18,435 nucleotides of DNA from QHXQ01 sp036389375 (GCA_036389375.1 DASVQA010000218.1:1-18435), one strand, 5' to 3'. Counted from the stretch's first letter, positions 1 through 7,067 are shown. The notes: generated by a model not told the origin, from the sequence alone. Translations and numbers: made by a program.

Positions 1-24
1 GTCTCGCTTCGCGTTCACGTTGGC

Positions 25-357
25 TCAAACGCGCACGATGGCGAACATGATCACCAGCGTGAAGATGACCAGCGTCTCGATAAAGGCGAGACCGATGATC
101 ATCAAAATCTGGATGCGACCGCTCGCACCCGGATTGCGCGCCGCACCTTCGGCGGCCGACGCCGCTACGCGCGACTGGCCCAAAGCGCCCAAGCCGGCCG
201 CGAGCGCGAAGCCGATCCCGGCGGCCAGTTTCGCCCACTTGGCGACGGTGTTGGCATTGTCCGCGCCCACTTCGGCCGCGCCGCTTTGCGCAAACGCCGT
301 CGCCGATGCGAACAGCACGCCGAGCACCGCGAACATGAACATTCTCAGTTTGTTCAT
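25..357 (-). CDS. atpE: ATP synthase F0 subunit c
   Basis: This 110-residue protein is the membrane rotor-ring subunit of F1F0 ATP synthase. An N-terminal hydrophobic stretch ending in ASATAFA (about residues 1-23) looks like a cleavable signal peptide, so the mature protein would be about 87 residues, slightly longer than the usual 70-85. Two transmembrane helices follow, about 41-65 and 83-108, joined by the polar loop ARNPGASG with the conserved R74-N75-P76. The ion-binding carboxylate is E94 in helix 2 (LAFIETLVIF). Q61 in helix 1 and T95 next to E94 match the glutamine and hydroxyl positions of sodium-binding c rings. The ATG start is set by a strong Shine-Dalgarno AGGAGGT 5 nt upstream. 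It follows atpB after an unusually long 345-nt gap. Identification is very secure; ion specificity is inferred. Confidence 0.96.
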   Translation of the reverse strand: MNKLRMFMFAVLGVLFASATAFAQSGAAEVGADNANTVAKWAKLAAGIGFALAAGLGALGQSRVAASAAEGAARNPGASGRIQILMIIGLAFIETLVIFTLVIMFAIVRV

Positions 358-362
358 GGGAG

Positions 363-369
363 ACCTCCT
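363..369 (-). promoter_or_regulatory. Strong ribosome binding site of atpE
   Basis: On the minus strand AGGAGGT lies 5 nt before the atpE ATG. It is one of the best Shine-Dalgarno matches in the window, consistent with the high copy number needed for subunit c. Most other genes here have weaker sites. Confidence 0.85.
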
Positions 370-605
370 GTCAATGGAGTCATGTTTTCGTTAGTGGCGC
401 GCATGGAGCTTGCGGCGGCGATCTCTGGTCTATTATTTCGCCCGCATCCGGTATCCGCCGCCCCTCTTACAACGGCGCTCCAGCGATACGAGAACCCAAC
501 ACTCGCTTTCAAACCGCGAAAGCTAAAATGCACAGCGACCACACCCCGCGAGCAGCCCAACGCTTGCCGCCAACGAAAAATCAACCAATGCATGCGTCGC
601 AACGT

Positions 606-627
606 GCGCGGGCGCGCTTGCCCGCGC
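606..627 (-). terminator. GC-rich hairpin between atpB and atpE
   Basis: A perfect 8-bp stem (GCGCGGGC paired with GCCCGCGC) closes a 6-nt loop. No T-run follows on the minus strand, so it is not a classical intrinsic terminator. It could be an attenuator or an mRNA processing or stability element that sets subunit c expression apart from subunit a. Confidence 0.35.
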
Positions 628-652
628 CGCTCGGCCAGACGCGTTAAAAGCA

Positions 653-702
653 GAGATCAGAGGTTAGTAGTTGTTCTTTACTAACCTCTAACCTCTGACC
701 TC
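653..702 (-). repeat. 7-nt-period inverted array A (after atpB)
   Basis: The plus-strand right arm reads TAACCTC, TAACCTC, TGACCTC in tandem and ends directly at the atpB stop codon. The left arm carries GAGATCA and GAGGTTA units. The core is a perfect 11-bp inverted repeat, 659-669 against 679-689, with a 9-nt loop. It shares its unit family and its outer border (AAAGCAG) with the array at 15584-15668, 15 kb away. Confidence 0.85.
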
Positions 703-1695
703 TCAGGTAAAGACCGGGGCGATGATTTCATCGCCGTCAATCTCGCTGCCCTCGTGATGCTCATGCGGCGCGTGCGAGACTTCGCCGATGTAGATCATCG
801 AGAGCAGCGTGAAGATAAACGTCTGCATCACGGCGGCGAACACGCTCAGGATCATGAGCAGCGCCGGCACGATGATGTAGGTGAGCGGCGGATACAGGTT
901 GGCGATGTTAGCGCCCACCTGTTCGTCGCCGAAGATGTTGCCAAACAGGCGCAGCCCGAGCGAGAGCGGGCGCACGAAGTTGCTGATCAACTCGATGACG
1001 AACATCGCCGGCCCCATGATGAACAGGATCGCACCGCTGAAGTAGTGTACGCCGGCAAAGTGGCCGAGGTGGCCGAACAGGCCGTTCTCTTTGATGCCGA
1101 TGTAGTTGTAATAGACGAACGACGAGATGCCGAGCGCGAAGGTGACGGACGTGGACGAGGTGGGCGACATGAACATCGGGAAGAGGCCCATCAGATTCGA
1201 GGTCAGGATGAGCAGCGCGAACGTAGCCACGACCGGGAAGTATTTCAACCCGTGCGGCCCGATGATGTCTTCGATCAGACCGCGCACCGCCAGCACCGCC
1301 ACTTCCAATGTCTGCTGTCCGCCGTGCGGCTCGTCCTCCGACAAAGCCCGGCCGAACAGCTTGCCCTTGAGCAACAGCACGAAGACGATGGTCAGCAGGC
1401 ACGCGATGATGAACATTACCGTGTACCAGGGCACGGCCGTCTCCGGCGAATACTTTGCGCCGAAGACCGCTTCGGCGTTCGAGCCGAAGAAGCCGAATAG
1501 CTTGTCCCACATCGGCTTCGTCGTCTTGAGTTGCAACTGATAGAGCGGTTCGCCGATGAGGTGATTGACCTGCGTGACGAGCCAGGGCATGTGCTCGCCG
1601 CCATGCTCGGCCGCCGCCGCCCCGTGCTGCGCCGCTTCGCCCGCGTGACCCGCCGCTTCGTGCCCGGCTCCTTCTGCTTGCAGCAACCAGAACAT
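703..1695 (-). CDS. atpB: ATP synthase F0 subunit a
   Basis: This 330-residue membrane protein forms the ion half-channels of the ATP synthase stator next to the c ring. The essential arginine is R249 in the helix motif SLGLRLFGN, with N253 conserved. Other family marks are ATFALLILTSNLMGLFP (157-173), E235 in IELISN and Q291 in MQTFIFTLLS. The protein is longer than the E. coli form (271 residues) because of a polar N-terminal region. Residues 7-35 are rich in Ala, Gly, Glu and His, and another His/Glu-rich patch lies near the C terminus (308-315). An internal methionine at residue 36 could be an alternative start, but the first ATG has AGAGGA about 9 nt upstream and only 3 nt separate it from the atpI-like stop codon. 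Identification is secure. Confidence 0.96.
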   Translation of the reverse strand: MFWLLQAEGAGHEAAGHAGEAAQHGAAAAEHGGEHMPWLVTQVNHLIGEPLYQLQLKTTKPMWDKLFGFFGSNAEAVFGAKYSPETAVPWYTVMFIIACLLTIVFVLLLKGKLFGRALSEDEPHGGQQTLEVAVLAVRGLIEDIIGPHGLKYFPVVATFALLILTSNLMGLFPMFMSPTSSTSVTFALGISSFVYYNYIGIKENGLFGHLGHFAGVHYFSGAILFIMGPAMFVIELISNFVRPLSLGLRLFGNIFGDEQVGANIANLYPPLTYIIVPALLMILSVFAAVMQTFIFTLLSMIYIGEVSHAPHEHHEGSEIDGDEIIAPVFT

Positions 1696-1698
1696 CCG

Positions 1699-2133
1699 TT
1701 AATTTCCTCTCGCTTTGGTAAACGTCAAAATCGTTTGGATGAATGCTTCGCTAAGCGCCGCGACGACAAACGCGCTAAGCCCGACGAGCGCGGCGACGAT
1801 TGAAACCAGATCGAACCTGTAAGCCACGCCGACGCACGCGGCGACGACGAAATAGCGTAAGACGAAACGCGCGATGCTGAGTTTGGGTCGCCAGCCTGCC
1901 TCCAGCGCCGCACCGGAGAAGGCCGTGCGAATGGACGAGCGCAGCCAGTGGTGATTGACGAGCGCCAGCGCGCCGCCCAGCAATAAACCGGTCGTGACGC
2001 GCCAAGGCGCGACAAACGCGCTCGCAAGCACCGCCAGCACCACCGCCCCACACATGAGCCGGAACAAGCGGCGCTCGACGGCTTCCGCCTCATCGGCGTT
2101 CGCCTGCGCCTCAACGTACACATTCGCGCGCAT
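1699..2133 (-). CDS. atpI: ATP synthase subunit I-like protein
   Basis: This is a 144-residue protein with four predicted membrane segments, at about residues 30-46, 47-66, 93-111 and 114-137. A motif like GLLLGGALALVNHHWLR follows the second segment, as in the ATP synthase I chain family (AtpI). AtpI is known as a non-essential helper in c-ring assembly or Mg uptake. Its place between atpZ and atpB, ending 3 nt before atpB, fits that role. An in-frame start upstream at 2328 would overlap most of atpZ, so I chose the ATG at 2131-2133, although no clear ribosome binding site precedes it. The family call rests on topology, glycine pattern and position rather than on a catalytic motif. Confidence 0.8.
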   Translation of the reverse strand: MRANVYVEAQANADEAEAVERRLFRLMCGAVVLAVLASAFVAPWRVTTGLLLGGALALVNHHWLRSSIRTAFSGAALEAGWRPKLSIARFVLRYFVVAACVGVAYRFDLVSIVAALVGLSAFVVAALSEAFIQTILTFTKARGN

Positions 2134-2198
2134 CTTCGGAACAGCAGATTTTACATGGACAGGGCTTTGACTGTCGAGCCGCGCACCCTTGCCGCGTG

Positions 2199-2414
2199 TT
2201 AAGCGACGCGCGACATCATGCGGATGAACTGGTAGAAGCCGACCACCGCGCCGAGAATGATCCCGGCGACAAGCAGCCAAGGCCCTGTGTGCAACCAACG
2301 ATCCAGCAGCCAGCCGAGCAGCAGACACGAGACAATCGCCGTCACGAGCGAGAAGACCGCGCCGTAGACGATGCCGCTCTTGCGCGTGATCTGTTGTTCG
2401 TCGCGCTCAGGCAT
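2199..2414 (-). CDS. atpZ: AtpZ/AtpI-type small F0 accessory protein
   Basis: This 71-residue protein has two transmembrane helices (about 14-37 and 43-65) joined by LDRWLHTGPW. That hairpin pattern is typical of the small F0F1-ATPase-associated family AtpZ, which works with AtpI in magnesium/calcium handling or F0 assembly. The short polar N terminus (PERDEQQITRKSG) would face the cytoplasm. AAAGG lies about 7 nt before the ATG. The gene begins 9 nt after the stop of the radical SAM gene, so the two are probably co-transcribed although functionally unrelated as far as is known. Gene order atpZ, atpI, atpB, atpE is the usual one for the F0 sector. Confidence 0.85.
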   Translation of the reverse strand: MPERDEQQITRKSGIVYGAVFSLVTAIVSCLLLGWLLDRWLHTGPWLLVAGIILGAVVGFYQFIRMMSRVA

Positions 2415-2423
2415 AGACAGCCT

Positions 2424-3545
2424 TTACCAACTGCCGCGCTGCACGTAATTCTTCGGCAACTCGTAGAGCAGCGCGCGGCGCGAGTGGCGCATGGAATCGT
2501 GGATGAAGCAGACGTGCGTACACCAGCAGGCCCGCCCGCCGTCAATCTCTGCGAGTTCGGTCTGGCGCGCGTGCGCTGCCCAGAGCGCCCCGAAGTCGTA
2601 ATCGTAATCGGCGAGCGTCGCAAATTTTTCGCGCAGTTCGCAGGCACGCACGTCGCCGTTATAGTCGATGACGGCTGCGGTCTCGCCCGCCGTGCAGGGG
2701 AAGGGCCAAGCCGCAGGGCGCGCGAAATTGGCTAACTGCGTGCGGTAATGCGTCGTGATCGCGCCGACATAGGCCACGGATTTGACGAAGCGTGTGCCGG
2801 CCTCGTCCGCCGCGAACATGCGTGCGCCATAGCGTTCGGTCAAGGCCGCGACGCGCGCATACAGCGCGGGCAGCGCCTCCGGCGGCACTTGTTTGATCGC
2901 CGCCCCGGCCTTCGTCTCGCCGCGAATGATGTTGAAGTATTGCCCGTCGAGCCGGAAGTTGTGCCAGAGATAATCGGCGAGCCGGTCAAGCTCGGTGTAG
3001 TTTGCGGCGCAGACGACCGTGTTGACGTTTAAGCGAAAGCGGTCGGCAAACCTGTCTTTGAGCGGGTAGAGCGCACGGATGCAGTCGAGCGTCTTGTCCC
3101 AGTTGCCGGGCACGCCGCGTATCTGATCGTGCGTTGCGCCGTAGCCGTCGAGCGCCACGTTGAGGTAGAGGTCGATCTGCGGATTGCGCGCGAGCGCCTG
3201 CTCGACGATCTCACAAGCGCGCGCCTTAATGAGCGCGTTGGTGGGGATAATGACGCGCCGGACGCCGTTGTGCCGGACGAAGAGATCAATGATCTCGTTT
3301 AGATCGCGGCGCATGGTTGGTTCACCGCCGGAGAGCCATAGATCGGTGATGGGCGGCATCGTGTGGGCGATGCGTTCGAGTTGCGCGAAGGTCATGTCGC
3401 CGGGCTGATTGAGTTCCTGCCAGTAGAAACAGGTCGCGCACTTCGCGTTGCAGCGTGAGGTGACAAATAGAATGACCGTGCCGAGCCGCCGCTCGCGCCC
3501 GGTCGAGCGCAGCAGTTGATAAAGTTTGACGGCCTTGTTGGTCAT
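2424..3545 (-). CDS. Radical SAM/SPASM-type protein
   Basis: The 373-residue product has the radical SAM cluster motif RCNAKCATC (C32, C36, C39 from the chosen start) and the SAM-binding LSGGEP about 35 residues on. The C-terminal part holds five further cysteines at about residues 284, 302, 340, 342 and 346 (PFPC, RACEL, RACWCTHVC), as in SPASM/twitch proteins that bind auxiliary iron-sulfur clusters. Such enzymes modify peptides or small molecules by radical chemistry. The substrate cannot be read from the sequence. I start at the ATG at 3543-3545; a GTG six codons upstream (3563) is possible, and neither has a good ribosome binding site. It sits with a GNAT and a glycosyltransferase gene on the same strand, which suggests a small biosynthetic set. 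No precursor peptide gene is evident nearby. Confidence 0.85.
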   Translation of the reverse strand: MTNKAVKLYQLLRSTGRERRLGTVILFVTSRCNAKCATCFYWQELNQPGDMTFAQLERIAHTMPPITDLWLSGGEPTMRRDLNEIIDLFVRHNGVRRVIIPTNALIKARACEIVEQALARNPQIDLYLNVALDGYGATHDQIRGVPGNWDKTLDCIRALYPLKDRFADRFRLNVNTVVCAANYTELDRLADYLWHNFRLDGQYFNIIRGETKAGAAIKQVPPEALPALYARVAALTERYGARMFAADEAGTRFVKSVAYVGAITTHYRTQLANFARPAAWPFPCTAGETAAVIDYNGDVRACELREKFATLADYDYDFGALWAAHARQTELAEIDGGRACWCTHVCFIHDSMRHSRRALLYELPKNYVQRGSW

Positions 3546-3585
3546 AGCGTGTGCGCGGGGCACGTACGCGGAGCGCGTTTGCGGT

Positions 3586-4011
3586 TCAGCGTAAGCGTTT
3601 GAAATAGATCAGTTCCGGATCGCGCTCGTCCAGATTGTGTACGACCCCGCTTAGTGCGTAGCCAAGCTGCGCCAGCAAAGCCTGCATGGGCAGGTTGGAC
3701 AGGTTCGTCGAGGTAAAGAGCTTGGGCGTGCGGCACAGGGCTTCCATGTGGCGCAGCAACATCGTCGCGTAGGCGCGGCGGCGCGCGTGTGCGGCAACGT
3801 AGAGCAGGGCGATGAAGCCGCAGGTGTAGAAGGAGTATTCCAACACACCATAGGCGACGATTTGACCGTCCGCCACCAGCACATGACAGTGGCCAGCGGC
3901 GACGGACTGTGTGATGAACTCGCGCCGTGCGCCGTCGTCGGTGGTCGCAACCTCGTCAAACCGGCAGATGGCCGCAACGTCCGGCTCGCTGGCTGGCCTG
4001 ATTTCCGGCAC
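3586..4011 (-). CDS. GNAT-family N-acetyltransferase
   Basis: This 141-residue protein has the GNAT fold pattern. An N-terminal strand EIRPASEPDVAAICRFDE opens the protein. The acyl-CoA-binding motif A region is FIALLYVAAHARRRAYATML, where RRRAYA takes the place of the usual R/QxxGxG/A loop. A typical motif B C terminus contains NLSNLPMQALLAQLGY and LDERDPELIYFK. The family transfers acetyl groups from acetyl-CoA to amines; the acceptor here is unknown. I chose the GTG start at 4009-4011 because GAGGAGGG lies 10 nt upstream. A longer frame from 4173 would overlap the end of the glycosyltransferase gene and has an unlikely arginine-rich leader. It lies between the glycosyltransferase and radical SAM genes. 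Confidence 0.85.
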   Translation of the reverse strand: MPEIRPASEPDVAAICRFDEVATTDDGARREFITQSVAAGHCHVLVADGQIVAYGVLEYSFYTCGFIALLYVAAHARRRAYATMLLRHMEALCRTPKLFTSTNLSNLPMQALLAQLGYALSGVVHNLDERDPELIYFKRLR

Positions 4012-4021
4012 TAAGCTTTCG

Positions 4022-4029
4022 CCCTCCTC
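4022..4029 (-). promoter_or_regulatory. Ribosome binding site that fixes the GNAT start
   Basis: The minus strand reads GAGGAGGG about 10 nt before a GTG codon. It supports a GTG start for the acetyltransferase at 4011 rather than the upstream ATG at 4173. Confidence 0.7.
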
Positions 4030-4098
4030 GCTAACATAACTGACTTGACTTGAGCGAGCAAGCCGTTGCCCCCGTCGCCTTGCGCTCTTTAATCGGAT

Positions 4099-4118
4099 AG
4101 CTTGCGCGCGTGCAAGCT
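4099..4118 (-). terminator. Stop-proximal hairpin after the glycosyltransferase
   Basis: A perfect 7-bp stem (AGCTTGC with GCAAGCT) and a 6-nt loop begin 2 nt after the TAA of the glycosyltransferase in the mRNA. There is no T-run. It is probably an mRNA stability or attenuation element rather than a full terminator. Confidence 0.45.
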
Positions 4119-4120
4119 GC

Positions 4121-5353
4121 TTAACGCTCGCTGTCCGTGTCGGGTCGCAGCACAACGGTTTCGGTCGGCGCACGCAACTCGTAGGCGATGCCGCGCCAAA
4201 TGATGCGGCGCGAGAGACCGGCGGCGATGGCGTTGTAGGCGTAGAGCGCGGCAGTTACGGGCCAGAGCAATAGCTGCGCGCACAGCGTCGTGCCGCGTGG
4301 ACGCACGCCTTCGGTTGCGAGCACGAGCGCGACGGCGCGCAGGCGTAAATGCGCCTTCGCTGCGCCGAGCAGGAAGATGGCGGCGACGAGCGTGAGCGGC
4401 AGCCCAAAGGATGCGCCGCGCCACGCGCGCCACCCGACGAGCAGCAGACCGCCGTAGAAGACCATGACAAAGAGCAGGTTCGACGCCAGCACGATGCGCC
4501 ATAGGTGCGGCGCATAGACGCGCGTGATCTTCAGTTGACGCGTGGTGAACTCAATTAGCTCGCGGCAGGTGCAGTCGGCGTGCGAAGCGGTCAGGCATTG
4601 CGGCACGAATCGGATACGGAGTTGTGCGCGGCGGAGCGCACGCGTGAGCGCGAAGTCGTCTGAGAGTGCGCCGCGCCAGTCGGCAAGCACGTCTGCGTGG
4701 GCAAATGTCGTGCGCCGAATTGCGGTTGAGCCGCCCCAACAGAAGTTGCGGTCGTCGTCCGGGCCGAGCGCGGAGGCGATGGCAGCGTTCCAGACGGCGC
4801 GCAAGTGGGCGCAGAGGCCGCCCGCGCCGGGCACGAACCAGCGATAGCCGGTCGCCGCACCCACGCCTGCGTCGCCGAGCGGGGCAACGAGCGCGCGCAG
4901 CCAGATGCGACGCGGGCGGGCGTCCGTATCTACAAAGACGAAGACCTCGCTGGCAGGGGCAGACGCCGCGACGCCCGCGCATAGATTGTGTACCTTCTGC
5001 CCGCAGTCAGTTGCCTGCCCCGCGATCACTACGCGTGTGCTGAGCGTGTGACCGGAAGCGTCGGTGCAACCTGTCAGCACGTCCGCGATGACGGCGCGCG
5101 CCGGATCGTGTTCGCTATCGAGCACGAAGATGATCTCGTAGTGCGGATAAGCCTGTGCGCAGAGTGCATGCAGGTTTTCGCGCAGAGCGGGTTCGAGGCC
5201 GCGACACGGCACGATAATGGAAGCGAACGGCGCGTAAGGCGCAAGCTCGCGCGTTGTCTCGCGCCGGAAGTAGGCGAGATAGCGCAGCCCGCCGCGCAAC
5301 GAGATGAGACCTTGCAGGGCGAGCAGGGCGGCGAAGAAGTAGAACAACCACAT
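4121..5353 (-). CDS. Membrane-bound family 2 glycosyltransferase
   Basis: The 410-residue product has an N-terminal membrane helix (about 2-19), a cytoplasmic GT-A domain and three or four C-terminal helices (about 286-308, 317-333, 338-348, 357-380). GT2 marks are SIIVPCRG (45-52), the metal-binding DTD (142-144), WGGSTAIRR (206-214), SDD (231-233) and the R/QxxxR segment RQLKITR (272-278). The WRGIAYEL near the end is typical of processive or lipid-linked GT2 enzymes. The layout resembles ceramide-glucosyltransferase or HpnI-like proteins, so a lipid acceptor is a reasonable inference; the sugar and acceptor are not known. I start at the ATG at 5351-5353. A GTG 16 codons upstream would lie inside the inverted repeat at 5385-5456 and is unlikely. 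Confidence 0.85.
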   Translation of the reverse strand: MWLFYFFAALLALQGLISLRGGLRYLAYFRRETTRELAPYAPFASIIVPCRGLEPALRENLHALCAQAYPHYEIIFVLDSEHDPARAVIADVLTGCTDASGHTLSTRVVIAGQATDCGQKVHNLCAGVAASAPASEVFVFVDTDARPRRIWLRALVAPLGDAGVGAATGYRWFVPGAGGLCAHLRAVWNAAIASALGPDDDRNFCWGGSTAIRRTTFAHADVLADWRGALSDDFALTRALRRAQLRIRFVPQCLTASHADCTCRELIEFTTRQLKITRVYAPHLWRIVLASNLLFVMVFYGGLLLVGWRAWRGASFGLPLTLVAAIFLLGAAKAHLRLRAVALVLATEGVRPRGTTLCAQLLLWPVTAALYAYNAIAAGLSRRIIWRGIAYELRAPTETVVLRPDTDSER

Positions 5354-5384
5354 GAGCAAGCAAGACGCGGCGGCGCGTGAATCA

Positions 5385-5456
5385 AACCACACAAGCCACA
5401 CGAGGACACAAAGAGCGTAAAGATTTTCTTTGTGTCCTCGTGTGGCTTGTGTGGTT
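5385..5456 (-). repeat. Perfect 30-bp inverted repeat B, 9-nt period (after nuoN)
   Basis: Arm 5385-5414 is the exact reverse complement of 5427-5456, around a 12-nt loop. Each arm consists of three imperfect 9-nt units: CCACACAAG, CCACACGAG and GACACAAAG. The outer end is 9 nt from the nuoN stop codon. On the minus strand the stem is followed by only three T residues, so it is at best a weak intrinsic terminator. A 30-bp stem should be a very strong block to 3' exonucleases and could separate nuo from the downstream accessory genes. Confidence 0.93.
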
Positions 5457-5465
5457 GGAAAATTT

Positions 5466-7034
5466 TTACCGCATGGCGACTGCGCCGCTGGCGGCGGCGA
5501 GCGCCGTGATCATCTTTTGCGCGGCGTTGATGAACGGCTGCGGGTAGACGCCGATGAGGATGATGCCGACGCAGGCAGTGATGAGCGCCGTCGTCAGCGC
5601 GGGCGAGAGCGACAGCGGGCGTTCGTCCGCCGCTTGCTCGCCGAGATACATGGCGCGGATAAAGCGCACGTAGTAGTAGAAGGAGACGACCGTGTTGAGG
5701 ATGGCCCAGAGGGCCAGCCACAAGTACCAGTTTTTATCGTCCGCCTGCGCGCGCTGCACGAGTCCGCCGAAGAGGAAATACTTGCCGATGAAGCCGCCCG
5801 TCAGCGGCAAACCGCCGAGCGAGAGCATGAAAATGGCCATCATCACGGCCATGCCCGGCGCTTTTTGCGCGAGGCCCGTCATGTCGTCCACGTTGTCGCC
5901 GACGATGCCGCGCCGGCGCAGACTGATGATGACGCCGAACGCGCCGATGTTCATCAAGGTGTAGACGAGCAGGTAAATAACCAGCCCCGTGTAGCCGTAG
6001 GTATTGCCGGCGACGAGGCCGAGCAGCAGGTAGCCGGCGTTCGAGATGGACGAATAGGCCAAGAGCCGTTTGGCGTTCGTCTGTGTGACCGCCGCCCAGT
6101 TGCCGACGAGGATCGTGATCGCGGCGACCAGCCCCAGCAGCGGGGCCCAATCGGCCCGCAGCCCGCCGAGCGCCTCAACGAAGATGCGCGCGTAGAGCGC
6201 GAAACTCGCCGCCTTCGAGCCGGTGGACAGAAACGCCGTGACGGGCGTAGGTGCGCCCTCGTAGGCATCGGGGGCCCACATGTGGAAGGGCACGGCCGAG
6301 ATTTTGAAGAACAGCCCGGCGGCGAGCGCGATCATGCCGAGCAGCAGCAGAGGTCTGATCGGCATGGGCGTGCCTTCAAGCGCGGGCGCGGCTTGCAGCG
6401 TCAGGTTGAGGCTCTGCGAGATGTCGCCGAGATTAGTTGAGCCGGCGACGCCGTAGAGCAGCGACATGCCGTAGAGCAGTATGCCGGAGGAGAACGCGCC
6501 GAGCAGGAAGTATTTCATGCCGGCTTCGTTCGAGCGGCGCTGGCGCTTGGTGAAGGCGACGAGCACGTAGAACGTGAGCGCCATCAGTTCCAGACTGATG
6601 TAGAGCGCGATCAGATCGTAGCCGCACGCCAGCAGCATCATGCCAATGGTGGCAAACAGGATGAGCGCGTAGAACTCGCCGCGCTGCTCGCCTTCGATGT
6701 CGAGATAACGGAGCGAGATGGCGATGGTGAGCGCGGCGGCGATGAGGAAGATGGTCTTGAAGATGACGGCGAAGCCGTCGATCCGCACCATGCCATAAAA
6801 GCCTGTGAGTGGAAACAGGTAGCTCGTCGTGTACCATTGTGCAAAGAGCGACACGCCGGCCAAAGCGGTGGCGATGAGCGCGAAATAGCCCGTCAGCCGG
6901 CTACGCTTGTACGGCAGCACGACCTCCATCACGAGCACGACGCACGCGCAGACCGTGAGGATCAACTCCGGCGCGAGCAGTTGCAGTTCACCCACGCTGA
7001 ACAGTGCGGTTGTGTTGGCTTGCAAAAGCAGCAT
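5466..7034 (-). CDS. nuoN: NADH-quinone oxidoreductase subunit N
   Basis: The 522-residue product is an antiporter-like proton-pumping subunit in the membrane arm of complex I. It has about 14 helices, and its length is in the normal range (E. coli 485). Charged residues of the proton path are visible: E149 in YISLELMALTFYV, K244 in FFKISAVPFHMWAPDAYEG, K274 in STGSKAASFA and K418 in GGFIGKYFLF. The segment AYSSISNAGYLLLGL (326-340) is typical of the subunit. It is the last nuo gene of the cluster and is followed by the 30-bp inverted repeat. A GGAGGGGG lies within a hairpin 12 nt before the ATG; no better ribosome binding site is seen. Identification is certain. Confidence 0.97.
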   Translation of the reverse strand: MLLLQANTTALFSVGELQLLAPELILTVCACVVLVMEVVLPYKRSRLTGYFALIATALAGVSLFAQWYTTSYLFPLTGFYGMVRIDGFAVIFKTIFLIAAALTIAISLRYLDIEGEQRGEFYALILFATIGMMLLACGYDLIALYISLELMALTFYVLVAFTKRQRRSNEAGMKYFLLGAFSSGILLYGMSLLYGVAGSTNLGDISQSLNLTLQAAPALEGTPMPIRPLLLLGMIALAAGLFFKISAVPFHMWAPDAYEGAPTPVTAFLSTGSKAASFALYARIFVEALGGLRADWAPLLGLVAAITILVGNWAAVTQTNAKRLLAYSSISNAGYLLLGLVAGNTYGYTGLVIYLLVYTLMNIGAFGVIISLRRRGIVGDNVDDMTGLAQKAPGMAVMMAIFMLSLGGLPLTGGFIGKYFLFGGLVQRAQADDKNWYLWLALWAILNTVVSFYYYVRFIRAMYLGEQAADERPLSLSPALTTALITACVGIILIGVYPQPFINAAQKMITALAAASGAVAMR

Positions 7035-7045
7035 AAGTGATTAGT

Positions 7046-7060
7046 GCCCCCTCCGGGGGC
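7046..7060 (-). terminator. GC hairpin between nuoM and nuoN
   Basis: GCCCCC pairs with GGGGGC around a 3-nt loop in the 33-nt gap. It starts 7 nt after the nuoM stop in the mRNA. The only Shine-Dalgarno-like bases for nuoN (GGAGGGGG) are within it, so it may limit nuoN translation until ribosomes finishing nuoM open it. There is no T-run. Confidence 0.45.
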
Positions 7061-7067
7061 CCTTGCG

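Larger units (their letters stand above)
358..652. other. Long atpB-atpE gap without a convincing gene
   Basis: This roughly 295-nt stretch separates the array after atpB from atpE. It holds the atpE ribosome binding site and a GC-rich hairpin at 606-627, plus an isolated minus-strand AATAAT at 432-437 that resembles a -10 box but has no matching -35. A minus-strand reading frame of 82 codons crosses the gap, but it has no Shine-Dalgarno and an implausible composition. I see no gene here. A separate promoter or processing site for atpE is possible but unproven. Confidence 0.5.

Noticed and set aside
354..602. 82-codon minus-strand frame in the atpB-atpE gap
   Set aside because: No ribosome binding site, no recognisable domain, and it overlaps the atpE start region. 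It is more likely chance coding in GC-rich DNA.
653..702. MITE or insertion-sequence remnant
   Set aside because: No transposase, no clear target-site duplication, and the inverted arms are internally tandem, unlike terminal repeats. The shared AAAGCAG border keeps a weak possibility open, reported as a finding.
754..1500. Long open frame on the plus strand opposite atpB
   Set aside because: It has a composition full of Arg, His and Asp typical of the antisense of GC-rich membrane genes, and lies wholly within atpB. The same applies to 5430-6440, 8208-8969, 10454-11443 and 14706-15488.
2134..2328. Long form of the atpI-like gene starting at 2328
   Set aside because: It would overlap most of atpZ in another frame, and the added residues are an Arg/Ala-rich shadow of atpZ.
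5354..5401. GTG start for the glycosyltransferase 16 codons upstream
   Set aside because: The codon lies inside an arm of the inverted repeat, and the ATG at 5353 directly precedes the expected membrane helix.
5385..5456. Classical intrinsic terminator
   Set aside because: The stem is far longer than usual and only three T residues follow on the transcribed side, so I call it a repeat with possible stability function.
5074..5721. Minus-strand frame running through the 30-bp inverted repeat
   Set aside because: The 9-nt units keep this frame open, giving a false protein that overlaps nuoN and the glycosyltransferase in the wrong frame.
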